Part shown: positions 8,007 through 16,019 of the stretch, in pieces
Layout: the number at the start of each line of letters is the position of its first letter
Position numbering within the stretch: position 1 is the first letter of the stretch
DNA from: Bacteroidales bacterium
Lineage (GTDB): Bacteria > Bacteroidota > Bacteroidia > Bacteroidales > Bacteroidaceae
NCBI GenBank assembly: GCA_022772475.1
Contig: JALEZQ010000014.1
Coordinates: forward strand, 72,004-104,586
Direction of reading: 5' to 3'
DNA: 32,583 nucleotides
Position numbers and translations under genes: made by a program
The notes under the pieces: model-generated
Databases searched by the model: none
The model's input: the letters and a program-made list of their open reading frames with translations, nothing else
What the model was told of the DNA's origin: nothing

Positions 8007-8160
8007 CATGGTACGACTAAGCTGCGCCCCCGGTGGCACGTCAATGGACATGCCACTACTAAGCTGCGCCCCGGTGGCACGTCAATGGACATGCCACTAC
8101 TAAGCTGCGCCCCGGTGCCATGTCAATGGACATGGCTCTACTAAGCTGCGCTCCCGGTGC
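7991..8160. repeat. 41/42-bp palindrome array
   Basis: Units begin at 7991, 8033, 8074, 8115 and 8157 (the last decays). Each has the core GTCaATgGAC with outer arms, then CTACTAAGCTGCGC and a CCCGG joint. The arms change as pairs: GTGGCA with TGCCAC at 8033 and 8074, but GTGCCA with TGGCtC at 8115. Confidence 0.9.
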
Positions 8161-8318
8161 CATGTCTACAGATTTCGTTTTTGTAACGTGGATACATTCT
8201 CGCTGCGAAGAGGCTACAACGCGTTTTGATGCGCGAGGGAAGCGCGAGGTGCGCGCGAGGAAAATCACGAAAGATGCGCAAAGAGGCTGTGTATGCTATG
8301 CTTATAAAGAAAAATTGC

Positions 8319-8326
8319 TAAATTTG
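8319..8326 (+). promoter_or_regulatory. -7 box upstream of the DUF4861 gene
   Basis: TAAATTTG, 72 bp before ATG 8399, in a locally AT-rich stretch. No good TTTG lies 19-21 bp upstream, so this is a partial match. Confidence 0.5.
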
Positions 8327-8398
8327 CGGCATGTTGTGAGGCGAAGCCTTTGTACGCTTCAGTCCCCGGCACTTTTCCAACGACACAAAACACTCCCG

Positions 8399-9601
8399 AT
8401 GTTAAGGCACATACTCAGACTTACCTTTCTTTCGGCCCTCGCTCTGTGGCCGTTCATGACTGCGTCGGCCGACGACGCCACAGTTGCCATCACCATCACT
8501 AACCCCACCGACTTTCAGCGACAAGAACTCGTTGAAATCGATGCCGACAAGGTGTTGCGCCTGCTTGGCGTCAAGGCCGACACGGCCATGGTGCTACAGA
8601 ACGACCTGGGGCAGGAACTGGCATATCAGATCACTTACGACCGCCGTCTGCTGGTCGATGCCGCCGTGCGTCCCAAGGGGCGTTGGGTCATCTATGCGCG
8701 GCGCGGCCGCCGTTGTGCGGTGCCTTCGGCCGTCTATGGTGCGCAGTATAAACAGCGTATGGACGACATGGCGTGGGAGAACGACCGCTGCGCCTACCGC
8801 GTCTATGGGCCGGCACTGCAGAAGAGCGGCGAGAAGTCGTTCGGCATCGACGTGTGGGTGAAGAATACCCCCGACCTCGTCGTCGATCAGCGCTACAAGG
8901 GCGAGTTTGAAGCCGTGGCCGACGCCCGGCGCTGCCGGCAGGCCGGCGACAACGACGGCGCGCGCCGTGCCCTCATTGCCAAGTCCATCCACTACGACCA
9001 CGGCAACGGCATGGATGGCTATAGCGTTGGTCCGACGCTGGGATGCGGCGCACCCGCCCTTATCGACGGCGACACGATACTCATGCCCTATTGCTATACC
9101 TCCTATCAGATACTCGACAACGGGCCGCTGCGCTTCAGCGTCCGTCTGGACTACGGCGCCAACAGCCGCGGCATCGTGGAGCACCGCATCATCAGTTTGG
9201 ACAAAGGCAGCCACTTCAACCGCATCCGCGTGTGGTACGACAACGTCCGCACGCCGCTCACCCTCTGTGCCGGCATCGTGAAGAACGGGCAGGGCACGCT
9301 CAAGACCGAAGGCCACGTCGTGGCCTATGAAGACCCCACCGACCGCCCCAAAGTGCATGGCTCGTCCGTCTATACCGCGGTATTCTTTCCCCATCATCCT
9401 CAAGCCGCTGCGGCGCTGACGCCCGACAAGCGCAACGCCGTCTGCACCATCGGCGGCTACCGCGGAGAGAAAGTGACCTACTATGCCGGTGCCGCCTGGA
9501 GCCGCTACGACGTGCCCGACTTCACCGTCTGGCAGCACGTTATCCGGCACGAGATGACCGCCATACAGCAGCCCCTCCGCGTGACCATCAGCAGGAAATA
9601 A
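8399..9601 (+). CDS. DUF4861 secreted protein
   Basis: About 400 residues. A signal peptide (LRLTFLSALALWPFMTASA) precedes the mature protein at about residue 24. The DUF4861 pattern is visible: YRVYGPAL, GIDVWVKNTPDLVV, HGNGMDGYSVGPTLGCGAP, then SYQILDNGPLRFSVRLDYG. The family is found in gut and marine Bacteroidetes beside pectin, ulvan or glycosaminoglycan enzymes; its activity is not firmly established to my knowledge. The frame is open 93 codons upstream, but these run through the repeat array and the -7 box, so ATG 8399 is chosen. It ends 38 bp before the GH88 gene, likely the same transcript. Confidence 0.82.
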   Translation: MLRHILRLTFLSALALWPFMTASADDATVAITITNPTDFQRQELVEIDADKVLRLLGVKADTAMVLQNDLGQELAYQITYDRRLLVDAAVRPKGRWVIYARRGRRCAVPSAVYGAQYKQRMDDMAWENDRCAYRVYGPALQKSGEKSFGIDVWVKNTPDLVVDQRYKGEFEAVADARRCRQAGDNDGARRALIAKSIHYDHGNGMDGYSVGPTLGCGAPALIDGDTILMPYCYTSYQILDNGPLRFSVRLDYGANSRGIVEHRIISLDKGSHFNRIRVWYDNVRTPLTLCAGIVKNGQGTLKTEGHVVAYEDPTDRPKVHGSSVYTAVFFPHHPQAAAALTPDKRNAVCTIGGYRGEKVTYYAGAAWSRYDVPDFTVWQHVIRHEMTAIQQPLRVTISRK

Positions 9602-9639
9602 TGCTTTTCTAACCATACAACACAAAACCCCAAAACACA

Positions 9640-10911
9640 ATGAAGAACAAACTCAAACTGATGCTTCTCGGCCTGGCCTTCTCCCTTACGGCAGGCGCAC
9701 AGGATGTGGCCAAGGAGAAGGCGTTTATCAAAGACAACATGACGTTTGCTGCACAGCAGTACGCCATGATGATGAAGACCCCCGCGCAGGGCAAGGACGG
9801 CAAGGCTGTGATGCCCCACACGATGCGCAAGGACGGCAAAGTGTCGAAAGGCAGCATCTACCTCTGGACCGCCGGCTTCTTCCCCGGTTCGCTGTGGTAT
9901 CTGGCCGACTATACGGGCGACAAGGCTCTGAAAGACTCGGCCCTGGTCTATACCACCTACATGGAGCCCGCCAAGACTTTCACCAGCAACCACGACATTG
10001 GTTTCATGATGTACTGCAGTTATGGCAACGCCAACCGTTTCGCTCCACAGCCCGCATACGAAGATATCCTGACCCAGTCGGCCCGCTCGCTCTGCACCCG
10101 TTTCCATGCCAATACCGGCGTCATCCAGTCGTGGAACGGTTTCCGCAGTTGGCATGGCGACAAGGTGTACAACTATCCTGTCATCATCGACAACATGATG
10201 AACCTCGAGTTGCTCTTCCATGTGGCCAAGGTCACGGGCGACGACAGCTTCCGCAAGGTGGCCGTATCGCACGCCGAGACCACGATGAAGAACCAGATCC
10301 GCAAGGACTACAGCCACTTCCACGTCGTGTACTATGACAAGGAGACCGGCGCCCCCATCAAGGGCGAGACCTCGCAGGGCTATGCGGACAACTCGTGCTG
10401 GTCGCGCGGCCAGTCGTGGGGCATCTACGGCTTCACCATGTGCTACCGCGAGACGGGCGACAAGCGCTTCCTCAAGACGGCACAGGGCATGGCCGACTTC
10501 TACCTCGACCACCCCAACCTGCCCAGCGACAAGGTGGCCCTCTGGGACTTCAACGCTTGGGAAGAAGGCTATGTGCCCGGCGTACGTTCGCGTGCAAGCA
10601 TCACGCCCATCCTTTACCGCGATGCCTCGGCAGCCGCCTGTACGGCTTCGGCCCTGCTCGAACTGAGTACCTACGTGAAGGGCAGCAAGAGCAAGAAGTA
10701 CTTTGACGGTGCCGTTCAGATTCTCCACTCGCTGGGTAGCCCTGCCTACCGCGCCAAGCTCGGCGAAAATGCCAACTTCATCCTGATGCACTCCGTTGGA
10801 GCCATCCCCCACGGCTCGGAGATTGACGTGCCTCTGACCTATGCCGACTACTACTTCATCGAAGCCCTCCACCGCTACAACCGCCTGCTTGACGGCAAAC
10901 CGCTGTTCTGA
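9640..10911 (+). CDS. GH88 unsaturated glucuronyl hydrolase
   Basis: A 423-residue secreted (alpha/alpha)6-barrel enzyme. A signal peptide ends near residue 20 (SLTAGA-QDV). The two acidic residues of the GH88 active site fit D119 in SNHDIGFMMYCSYGN and D184 in PVIIDNMMNLELL. Other GH88 landmarks are LWTAGFFPGSLWYLA, GYADNSCWSRGQSWGIYGF and DASAAACTASALLEL. GH88 hydrates the 4,5-unsaturated uronate left by polysaccharide lyases. With DUF4861 it forms a short uronate-oligosaccharide unit; no SusC/SusD or lyase is present in the window. GH105 is the alternative, but the SNHDIGF region favours GH88. Confidence 0.92.
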   Translation: MKNKLKLMLLGLAFSLTAGAQDVAKEKAFIKDNMTFAAQQYAMMMKTPAQGKDGKAVMPHTMRKDGKVSKGSIYLWTAGFFPGSLWYLADYTGDKALKDSALVYTTYMEPAKTFTSNHDIGFMMYCSYGNANRFAPQPAYEDILTQSARSLCTRFHANTGVIQSWNGFRSWHGDKVYNYPVIIDNMMNLELLFHVAKVTGDDSFRKVAVSHAETTMKNQIRKDYSHFHVVYYDKETGAPIKGETSQGYADNSCWSRGQSWGIYGFTMCYRETGDKRFLKTAQGMADFYLDHPNLPSDKVALWDFNAWEEGYVPGVRSRASITPILYRDASAAACTASALLELSTYVKGSKSKKYFDGAVQILHSLGSPAYRAKLGENANFILMHSVGAIPHGSEIDVPLTYADYYFIEALHRYNRLLDGKPLF

Positions 10912-10937
10912 CAGTAAGAAGAAGGATAAACTAAAAG

Positions 10938-10976
10938 GCCGGGGCCGGCTGCGCTATCGTCGCAGCCGGCCCCGGC
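10938..10976. terminator. Strong hairpin between convergent genes
   Basis: A perfect 16-bp inverted repeat (10938-10953 with 10961-10976, GC-only but two pairs) with a 7-nt loop. On the minus strand it is followed by CTTTTAGTTTATCC, so it best serves the minus-strand operon; it may also stop transcription from the GH88 gene. Confidence 0.85.
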
Positions 10977-11010
10977 ATCGTTGTGTAGAGGCTGTGTCAG
11001 GCGTGCCGGA

Positions 11011-11706
11011 TTATCGGCCGCGCTGGTAACTGATTTCGTAGAAGCAGGGGTAGATGTTGTAGCCCGCGTCGCTCTGTCCCTGTGCTGCCGGCACGATGAG
11101 GCGCACCAGGGCGGTGCCGCCCTCGGGTGTGTCCTGACGGCCCAGGTTGATGAAGGGCAGGGGGATGAGCCAGCCCGAGGGAACCGTAGAGGTGCCGTAG
11201 AGCGTGTACATCAGGCCCGACGTGAAGCGGCCCGACATCAGGCCCGACGTGTTCGTGCACGTCATGACCTCGGGGTAGGGCGCGTAGTAGGTACTCTTGT
11301 TCGAACTTTGGATGGTGTCGTTGGCGATGTTAAACTCCACGTAGCGGCTCAGCACCGTAGCGCTCTCGCCATCGGCCAGCGGGCTGCCGCTGCCCTTGCG
11401 GACAATCTGCATATAGACGCCCGAGCCCTCGAAGAGGACGAACTCGTTGCGGCTGACATCCGTCGTGCTGTCGTTGGCATAAAACTGATCCTCCGAGATA
11501 ACGTTGATGGGGCCCGGCACGTTAAGGATGTAACTCAGCGAATCGTCCGCCATCACCTGTACGCCCGTTTGCAGAAAGCCCTGTATCTGTTTGCGTTCGC
11601 GCTTCAGGCGGTCGGCATAGGTATCTTCGTCGTCGCAGGCGCAGAAACTGACGGCGCAGAGAAGGAGTAGGGGGAGAGCGAGAAGAGTGGTCTTGAGAGT
11701 CTTCAT
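11011..11706 (-). CDS. DUF4827-like lipoprotein
   Basis: A 231-residue lipoprotein. The signal peptide LLALPLLLLCAVSFCAC puts the lipidated Cys at about residue 24, followed by DDEDTYADRLKRERKQIQGFL. The pattern C-(D/E)-TYAD-K-E-x-x-I resembles the Bacteroidetes DUF4827 family (distantly FKBP-like), including the closing stretch LPFINLGRQDTPEGGTALVRLIVPAAQG. The role is unknown. The frame is open 43 codons upstream into lemA, but MKTLKTTLL at 11706 is the natural signal-peptide start. It is last in the ubiE-aroE-TPM-lemA run. Confidence 0.82.
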   Translation of the reverse strand: MKTLKTTLLALPLLLLCAVSFCACDDEDTYADRLKRERKQIQGFLQTGVQVMADDSLSYILNVPGPINVISEDQFYANDSTTDVSRNEFVLFEGSGVYMQIVRKGSGSPLADGESATVLSRYVEFNIANDTIQSSNKSTYYAPYPEVMTCTNTSGLMSGRFTSGLMYTLYGTSTVPSGWLIPLPFINLGRQDTPEGGTALVRLIVPAAQGQSDAGYNIYPCFYEISYQRGR

Positions 11707-11743
11707 GAAATGTGTGTGAGGTGAAGAGAGAGTGGTGAGGGCC

Positions 11744-12340
11744 TTAGTCGAACGATACTTCCGGCGCCTTGTCGGCACCCGCCTGTGCTTCAAAGTTGGG
11801 CAGGGCCTCGTAGCCCAGCATACCGGCAAAAACATTGGTGGGGAACATGCGGCGCGCCTTGTTGTAGTTGCGCACGGCCTCGTTATACTTGCGCAGGCTT
11901 TCGGCGATGCGGTTTTCCGTACCCTCCAGCTGGGCCTGCAGTTCGGAGAAGTTTTGCGAAGCCTTCAGGTCGGGATAAGCCTCGGTGATGGCGATGAGGC
12001 GACCGAGCGCCTGCGAGAGTTCGCCCTGTGCTTCCTGAAAGCGGCGCATGTCGGCTTCGCTCAGGTTGTCGGCATCGACGCGGATTTGCGTGGCCTTGGT
12101 GCGGGCCTCTGTCAGACCCTCGAGCGTCTGCTTCTCGTGCGAGGCATAGCCCTTGACCGTGTTGACCAGCTGCGGCACCAGGTTGGCGCGGCGCTGATAC
12201 TGTGCCTGCACGTCGGCCCAGCACTGCTTGGCCGTTTCGTCCTTGCCCGCCAGACTGTTCTGCGTGGAGATGAAGGTGATGAGGATGAGCGCCACCAGTC
12301 CGCCGATGACACCCAAGGTGATTTTAGATTTCTTGGTCAT
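11744..12340 (-). CDS. lemA: LemA-family protein
   Basis: A 198-residue protein anchored by one N-terminal helix (residues 7-25, ITLGVIGGLVALILITFIS). The rest is the LemA helical bundle, with the family stretch WADVQAQYQRRANLVPQLVN, then KGYASHEKQTLEGLTEAR and EGTENRIAESLRKYNEAVRNYN and the end YEALPNF. LemA proteins commonly sit next to TPM-domain proteins, as here (70 bp after the TPM gene). The molecular function is not settled. Confidence 0.93.
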   Translation of the reverse strand: MTKKSKITLGVIGGLVALILITFISTQNSLAGKDETAKQCWADVQAQYQRRANLVPQLVNTVKGYASHEKQTLEGLTEARTKATQIRVDADNLSEADMRRFQEAQGELSQALGRLIAITEAYPDLKASQNFSELQAQLEGTENRIAESLRKYNEAVRNYNKARRMFPTNVFAGMLGYEALPNFEAQAGADKAPEVSFD

Positions 12341-12410
12341 GATGTTGAGATTGTTTCTTGGTTAAGTATAGGGTACGTATGAGTCTGTGGGCCGTCTGAG
12401 GCCCGTGAGG

Positions 12411-13334
12411 TTAGAAGCGTCCGCTGCTGCCACCGCCGCCGAACAGGCCGCCGCCGAAACTGCCTCCGCTGAAGCCTCCGCCGCGTCCGCCGCCGAAGCC
12501 CCCGATGGGGATGATGGGCGGCACGGCACCGCCGCCGGCGCCGCTGTTGTTGATGGGGTCGTCTTGCGTGATGGTGTGTCCGCAGGTCTGGCATGTCAGC
12601 GTTTTGCGGGCATAGGGCCGTTTGTTTTTCAGAATGGCTTTCGTGCCCGTCACGTGCATTGTCTTTTTTCCGCCACACTGCGGGCAGTCGCGGCGCTGCT
12701 TCTTGTCCGCCTGAATGATGACGATGACGGTAAAGAGGACGAAGATGGCTGCCACCGACAAGCCAGCCAGTGCGCCCCAGTCGTCGTCCTCTTCGATGTC
12801 GGCCTTGATGGTCTCGTCGCCACGGATATAGCCGTCGAGGCTCTTCAGCGTCTCAAAGATGGCCCGGCTCCATTCCCGCTTCTTGAGCAGCGGCACCATG
12901 ACGCGGTTTTGTATGCGCCGGCAGATGGCATCGGGCAGAGTGCCCTCCAGTCCGGTGCCCGTCAGAATGGTATAAGAGCGGTCCTTGGTGGCCAGCACCA
13001 CGATGAGGCCCGTGTTGCTCTGCTTGCTGCCGATGCCATGTAGGCGGCCCAGGTTCATGCCGAAGGTGTAGGGGTCGTCCGGGTCCAAATGCTCCACCAC
13101 GACGACGACCGTCTGCACCCCCTTGTCGCGCTCCAGAGCCGCCAACACACTGTCGGCCGCCGCTACGGTGGCGGCGTCGATGATGCCTTCGGGGTTGCAC
13201 ACATAGCGTCGGGCGTCCTTGAGGTGGACCATTTCTATGTCTTCTGCGCGCCACCGCTTCTCCGCCTGTACTCCGCCCGCGAAGGGCAGCGTCAGGAGAA
13301 GGAAGGTGAGCAGCAGGATGATTCTTGTCTTCAT
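12411..13334 (-). CDS. TPM-domain (YgcG-type) membrane protein with zinc ribbon
   Basis: A 307-residue protein. A signal peptide (about residues 1-24) precedes a TPM phosphatase-like domain (about 40-170) with QTVVVVVEHLDPDDPYTFGMN, SNTGLIVVLATKDRSY and the LEGTLPDA motif. A transmembrane helix follows near 188-208, then a Cys pair CPQC and a second pair CQTC that look like a zinc ribbon, and a Gly/Ser/Phe-rich tail. This layout is typical of LemA-linked TPM proteins. A role in membrane-protein upkeep has been suggested for the family. The gene starts 12 bp after aroE. Confidence 0.9.
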   Translation of the reverse strand: MKTRIILLLTFLLLTLPFAGGVQAEKRWRAEDIEMVHLKDARRYVCNPEGIIDAATVAAADSVLAALERDKGVQTVVVVVEHLDPDDPYTFGMNLGRLHGIGSKQSNTGLIVVLATKDRSYTILTGTGLEGTLPDAICRRIQNRVMVPLLKKREWSRAIFETLKSLDGYIRGDETIKADIEEDDDWGALAGLSVAAIFVLFTVIVIIQADKKQRRDCPQCGGKKTMHVTGTKAILKNKRPYARKTLTCQTCGHTITQDDPINNSGAGGGAVPPIIPIGGFGGGRGGGFSGGSFGGGLFGGGGSSGRF

Positions 13335-13346
13335 GAGCGAGGATTT

Positions 13347-14117
13347 TCAGAGAGGTTGGTCGGTGTCGTCCATCTGCCAGATACGCCAGCTTTCCAGCGC
13401 CTGGAGGTGCAGCATCTCCAGGCCGTTCTTGACCTGTGCGCCCTGTGCGGCGCCGCGTCGGAGAAAGAGCGTCTCCAGCGGGTTATAGACCAGGTCGAAG
13501 AGCAGGTGGCGCTCCGTCAGTTCGTCGTAGGGGATGGGGGGACAGGCCTCCGTCTTGGGGTACATGCCCAGCGGGGTACAGTTGACCACGACGGTATGGT
13601 CCGCCATTACCTCGGGCGTGAGGTCGGCGTAGCCCAGGCGCCCGTTGCCCGCCGTGCGGCTGACGTACTGCGGCGCGATGTGCAGTTGGCGCAACGCCGC
13701 CACTACCGCCAGCGAGGCACCGCCCGTTCCCAGAACCAAGGCCCGCGTGTGATGCGGGCGCAGCAGCGGGCGCAGACTTTCGCGGAAGCCCACGATGTCG
13801 GCATTGTGCCCCACCAGACGCGTGCTGCCGTCCGGACGTCGCACGATGCGGATGACGTTGACCGCACCCACCTGGCGCGCCTCGTCGCTGAGGGTGTCCA
13901 GCAGCGGCAGTACTGCCAGCTTGTGGGGAATGGTCACGTTCAGACCCCGCAGCGTCGGTTCGCGGCGCACCAGATCGGGCACGAAGGCCGCCACCTCCGG
14001 CGTCTCGAAATTGCGGTATTCGGCGTCGATGCCTTCGGCGGCAAATTTATCAGCGAAGAAGCGTGCCGAGAACGAGTGGCCCAAAGGGTAGCCCAGCAGG
14101 CCGTATAGGGTGGACAT
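13347..14117 (-). CDS. aroE: Shikimate dehydrogenase
   Basis: A 256-residue NADPH-dependent enzyme of the shikimate pathway that reduces 3-dehydroshikimate. Motifs are GYPLGHSFS (shikimate site), NVTIPHK with the catalytic Lys, GHNADIVGF with the catalytic Asp, GTGGAS (nucleotide loop), NCTPLGMYP and DLVYNPLETLFL. The usual NTD triplet reads NAD here, a small deviation that keeps the Asp. It is 82 bp after ubiE and 12 bp before the TPM gene; menaquinone and aromatic synthesis share chorismate, which fits the pairing. Confidence 0.95.
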   Translation of the reverse strand: MSTLYGLLGYPLGHSFSARFFADKFAAEGIDAEYRNFETPEVAAFVPDLVRREPTLRGLNVTIPHKLAVLPLLDTLSDEARQVGAVNVIRIVRRPDGSTRLVGHNADIVGFRESLRPLLRPHHTRALVLGTGGASLAVVAALRQLHIAPQYVSRTAGNGRLGYADLTPEVMADHTVVVNCTPLGMYPKTEACPPIPYDELTERHLLFDLVYNPLETLFLRRGAAQGAQVKNGLEMLHLQALESWRIWQMDDTDQPL

Positions 14118-14199
14118 GGTCAGACGTGTGTTGGAAGATTGGGGGAATAAAGGAGAGAGGAGGTCCTGCCGCCCGCATGTTGCGCGGCGATGTAGGGTG

Positions 14200-14937
14200 C
14201 TATTTCGTGGCGATGTAGAGGGTGGACAGGCCGAAGGTAAAGCGGCGGAAGCTCACTGCGCTGAAGCCCGCCTTCTTGAGGATGTCCCTCATCTTCTCGC
14301 CCTGCGGAAATACCGCCATTGTGGCGGGCAGATAGGAATAGGCCCGCGCGTCGTGGGCCACCAAACGGCCGGCCGCCGGCATCAGTCCGCGCGAATAGAC
14401 CTTGAACAGCTGTTTCATGGGGAAGCGCTGTGGCGTGGTCAGTTCGAGGATGACGAGGGTGCCGCCGCGGCGCATGACGCGGCACATCTCGCGCAGTCCG
14501 GCGTCAAGGTCCTCGAAGTTGCGAATGCCGTAAGCCACCGTCACGGCGTCGAACACCTCGTCGGCGTACGAGAGGTGCAGGCAGTCCTCCTTGGCAAACG
14601 TCACGCGGTCGGCCACGCCCGCCTTTTCAATCTTGCGTCGGGCCACGTTGAGCATCCCCTCCGACAGGTCGATGCCCTCCACCGTGCATCCGGCGATGTG
14701 GCGGGCAAAGAGCAGGGCAAAGTCGCCCGTACCCGTCGCCACGTCCAGGATGCGGCGTGGGGCGTGGGGCTGCAGCGCCTTGAGGGCGGCGCGTCGCCAT
14801 CGGCGGTCGATGCCAAGCGACAGCGTGTGGTTGAGCAGGTCGTAGGTAGGGGCGATGCTGTCGAACATCTGTTCCACCTGCTGCCCTTTGGCGCCTTCTT
14901 GGCTATAAGGTTTTATCTGTTCCTGTTGGTAGGTCAT
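14200..14937 (-). CDS. ubiE: Demethylmenaquinone methyltransferase (UbiE/MenG)
   Basis: A 245-residue SAM-dependent C-methyltransferase for the last step of menaquinone synthesis. Motifs are [19 protein letters not shown], the SAM motif [25 protein letters not shown] and [14 protein letters not shown]. As Bacteroidales use menaquinone, the MenG reaction is the likely one. It is first in a five-gene minus-strand run (ubiE, aroE, TPM, lemA, DUF4827) with gaps of 12-82 bp. Confidence 0.95.
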   Translation of the reverse strand: MTYQQEQIKPYSQEGAKGQQVEQMFDSIAPTYDLLNHTLSLGIDRRWRRAALKALQPHAPRRILDVATGTGDFALLFARHIAGCTVEGIDLSEGMLNVARRKIEKAGVADRVTFAKEDCLHLSYADEVFDAVTVAYGIRNFEDLDAGLREMCRVMRRGGTLVILELTTPQRFPMKQLFKVYSRGLMPAAGRLVAHDARAYSYLPATMAVFPQGEKMRDILKKAGFSAVSFRRFTFGLSTLYIATK

Positions 14938-15031
14938 GAGGAGGTGTGTGGCGTTTGTCAGTAGGCGGGCGTCGGACTTCGCAGCTGCCGCTGAGAGACA
15001 TGTCGCCCCGCCCCACCGGCTAAATTCTCTG

Positions 15032-15062
15032 CAAAAATACAGTAATTGTGCGAGATGGGAAA
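15032..15062 (-). promoter_or_regulatory. Promoter of the ubiE-aroE-TPM-lemA operon
   Basis: Minus strand: TTTC (15059-15062), 19 bp, TATTTTTG (15032-15039). The -7 fits TAnnTTTG and the spacing is exact; the leader is about 90 nt. Confidence 0.75.
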
Positions 15063-15215
15063 GCCGGTGGCCCTTTTTGCTTCACCCCCGCCACGGTGTT
15101 AAGGAGATTTAACCCCGCAGGCGGCATGGCTGATGCCCCGTAGAAGATGGACCATAAGTTGCCCCTTGTAAAGGCAATAGGGCGCTGTGGCTGCAGCCCA
15201 TTGGAAAAAAAATAC

Positions 15216-15223
15216 TAAATTTG
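15216..15223 (+). promoter_or_regulatory. -7 box for the Sua5-ClC-fmt run
   Basis: TAAATTTG on the plus strand, 63 bp before ATG 15287, preceded by an A-tract (eight A at 15205-15212). No good -33 TTTG is present. Confidence 0.55.
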
Positions 15224-15286
15224 CAGCAACGAAGGTGGGGCCGCCGTGCCGCCCCGCTGTAATCCGGTCCGAAGAGACCATGACCC

Positions 15287-15931
15287 ATGTATAGAAAAGA
15301 TAAGCAAGACAAGCAAATAGAGGAACGTGCCACCAGCCGCCCCCAGCGGCCGGCGCCCATGCCGCGCGAGTGGCAGGACGATATACGTCAGGCCGTCGAG
15401 GTGATGAACCGCGGCGGCATCATTCTTTATCCCACAGATACGGTGTGGGGACTGGGCTGCGATGCCACCAACGACGATGCCGTGCGCCGCATCTTTGCCC
15501 TCAAGCAGCGCGCCGAGGCCAAGGCCATGATTAGCCTTGTGGACAGCGAGGCCAAGGTGGCCTTTTATGTGCGCGAGGTGCCCGACCCCGCCTGGGACCT
15601 CATCGCCCTGAGCGAGCGCCCGCTGACCATCGTCTATGACGGAGCCCGCAACCTCGCCCCCTCGCTCATCGCCGACGACGGCAGCGTGGCCCTGCGCGTC
15701 ACCCGCGAGCGCTTCAGCAACCATCTGTGCATGCGTATGCGGCGCGCCGTGGTGTCCACCTCGGCCAACATCAGCGGACAGCCGTCGCCGCGCTGCTTCT
15801 CTGAGATTGCCCCCGAGGTCATCGCCGGCGTCGATTACGTCTGCACCTCGCGGCGTGACGAGAAAAATCCGGCGGCGTCGAGCATCATCAAACTGGGTGC
15901 CGGCTGCGAGGTCAAGATTATCCGTGAATAA
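15287..15931 (+). CDS. Sua5/YciO/YrdC-family protein (probable threonylcarbamoyl-AMP synthase)
   Basis: A 214-residue cytosolic protein. The YrdC fold is shown by GGIILYPTDTVWGLGCDATN, RIFALKQRAEAKAMISLV (the K-x-R motif), PLTIVYDGARNLAPSLIADDGSVALRV and VSTSANISGQPSP. TsaC/Sua5 enzymes make the threonylcarbamoyl-AMP used for t6A on tRNA; YciO paralogues are the alternative and cannot be excluded. The first 25 residues are basic and poorly conserved, and M25 could be an alternative start. It is followed after 88 bp by the ClC gene. Confidence 0.88.
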   Translation: MYRKDKQDKQIEERATSRPQRPAPMPREWQDDIRQAVEVMNRGGIILYPTDTVWGLGCDATNDDAVRRIFALKQRAEAKAMISLVDSEAKVAFYVREVPDPAWDLIALSERPLTIVYDGARNLAPSLIADDGSVALRVTRERFSNHLCMRMRRAVVSTSANISGQPSPRCFSEIAPEVIAGVDYVCTSRRDEKNPAASSIIKLGAGCEVKIIRE

Positions 15932-16019
15932 GTATGCCGCCGCGCATGGCCCGTGCCGCCCGGTCGCTTTGCCACGTCCTCTCCACTGTATATACCATAA
16001 CGCAAGAGAAAGCCAATCC

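Larger units (their letters stand above)
14938..15286. other. Divergent intergenic region (349 bp)
   Basis: The region separates ubiE (minus) from the Sua5-like gene (plus) and holds outward promoters for both. No gene or clear structured RNA was seen between them. Confidence 0.6.

Noticed and set aside
7736-8268. Short open frames on both strands across the palindrome array
   Set aside because: They translate the tandem repeats (recurring MSIDVAL- or NGHGTT-type stretches) and have no start context or promoter.
8120-8398. Upstream extension of the DUF4861 reading frame
   Set aside because: It runs through the repeat array and the TAAATTTG box; the signal peptide begins at ATG 8399.
8399-10911. 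Complete polysaccharide utilisation locus
   Set aside because: Only DUF4861 and GH88 are present; there is no SusC/SusD pair, lyase or dedicated regulator nearby.
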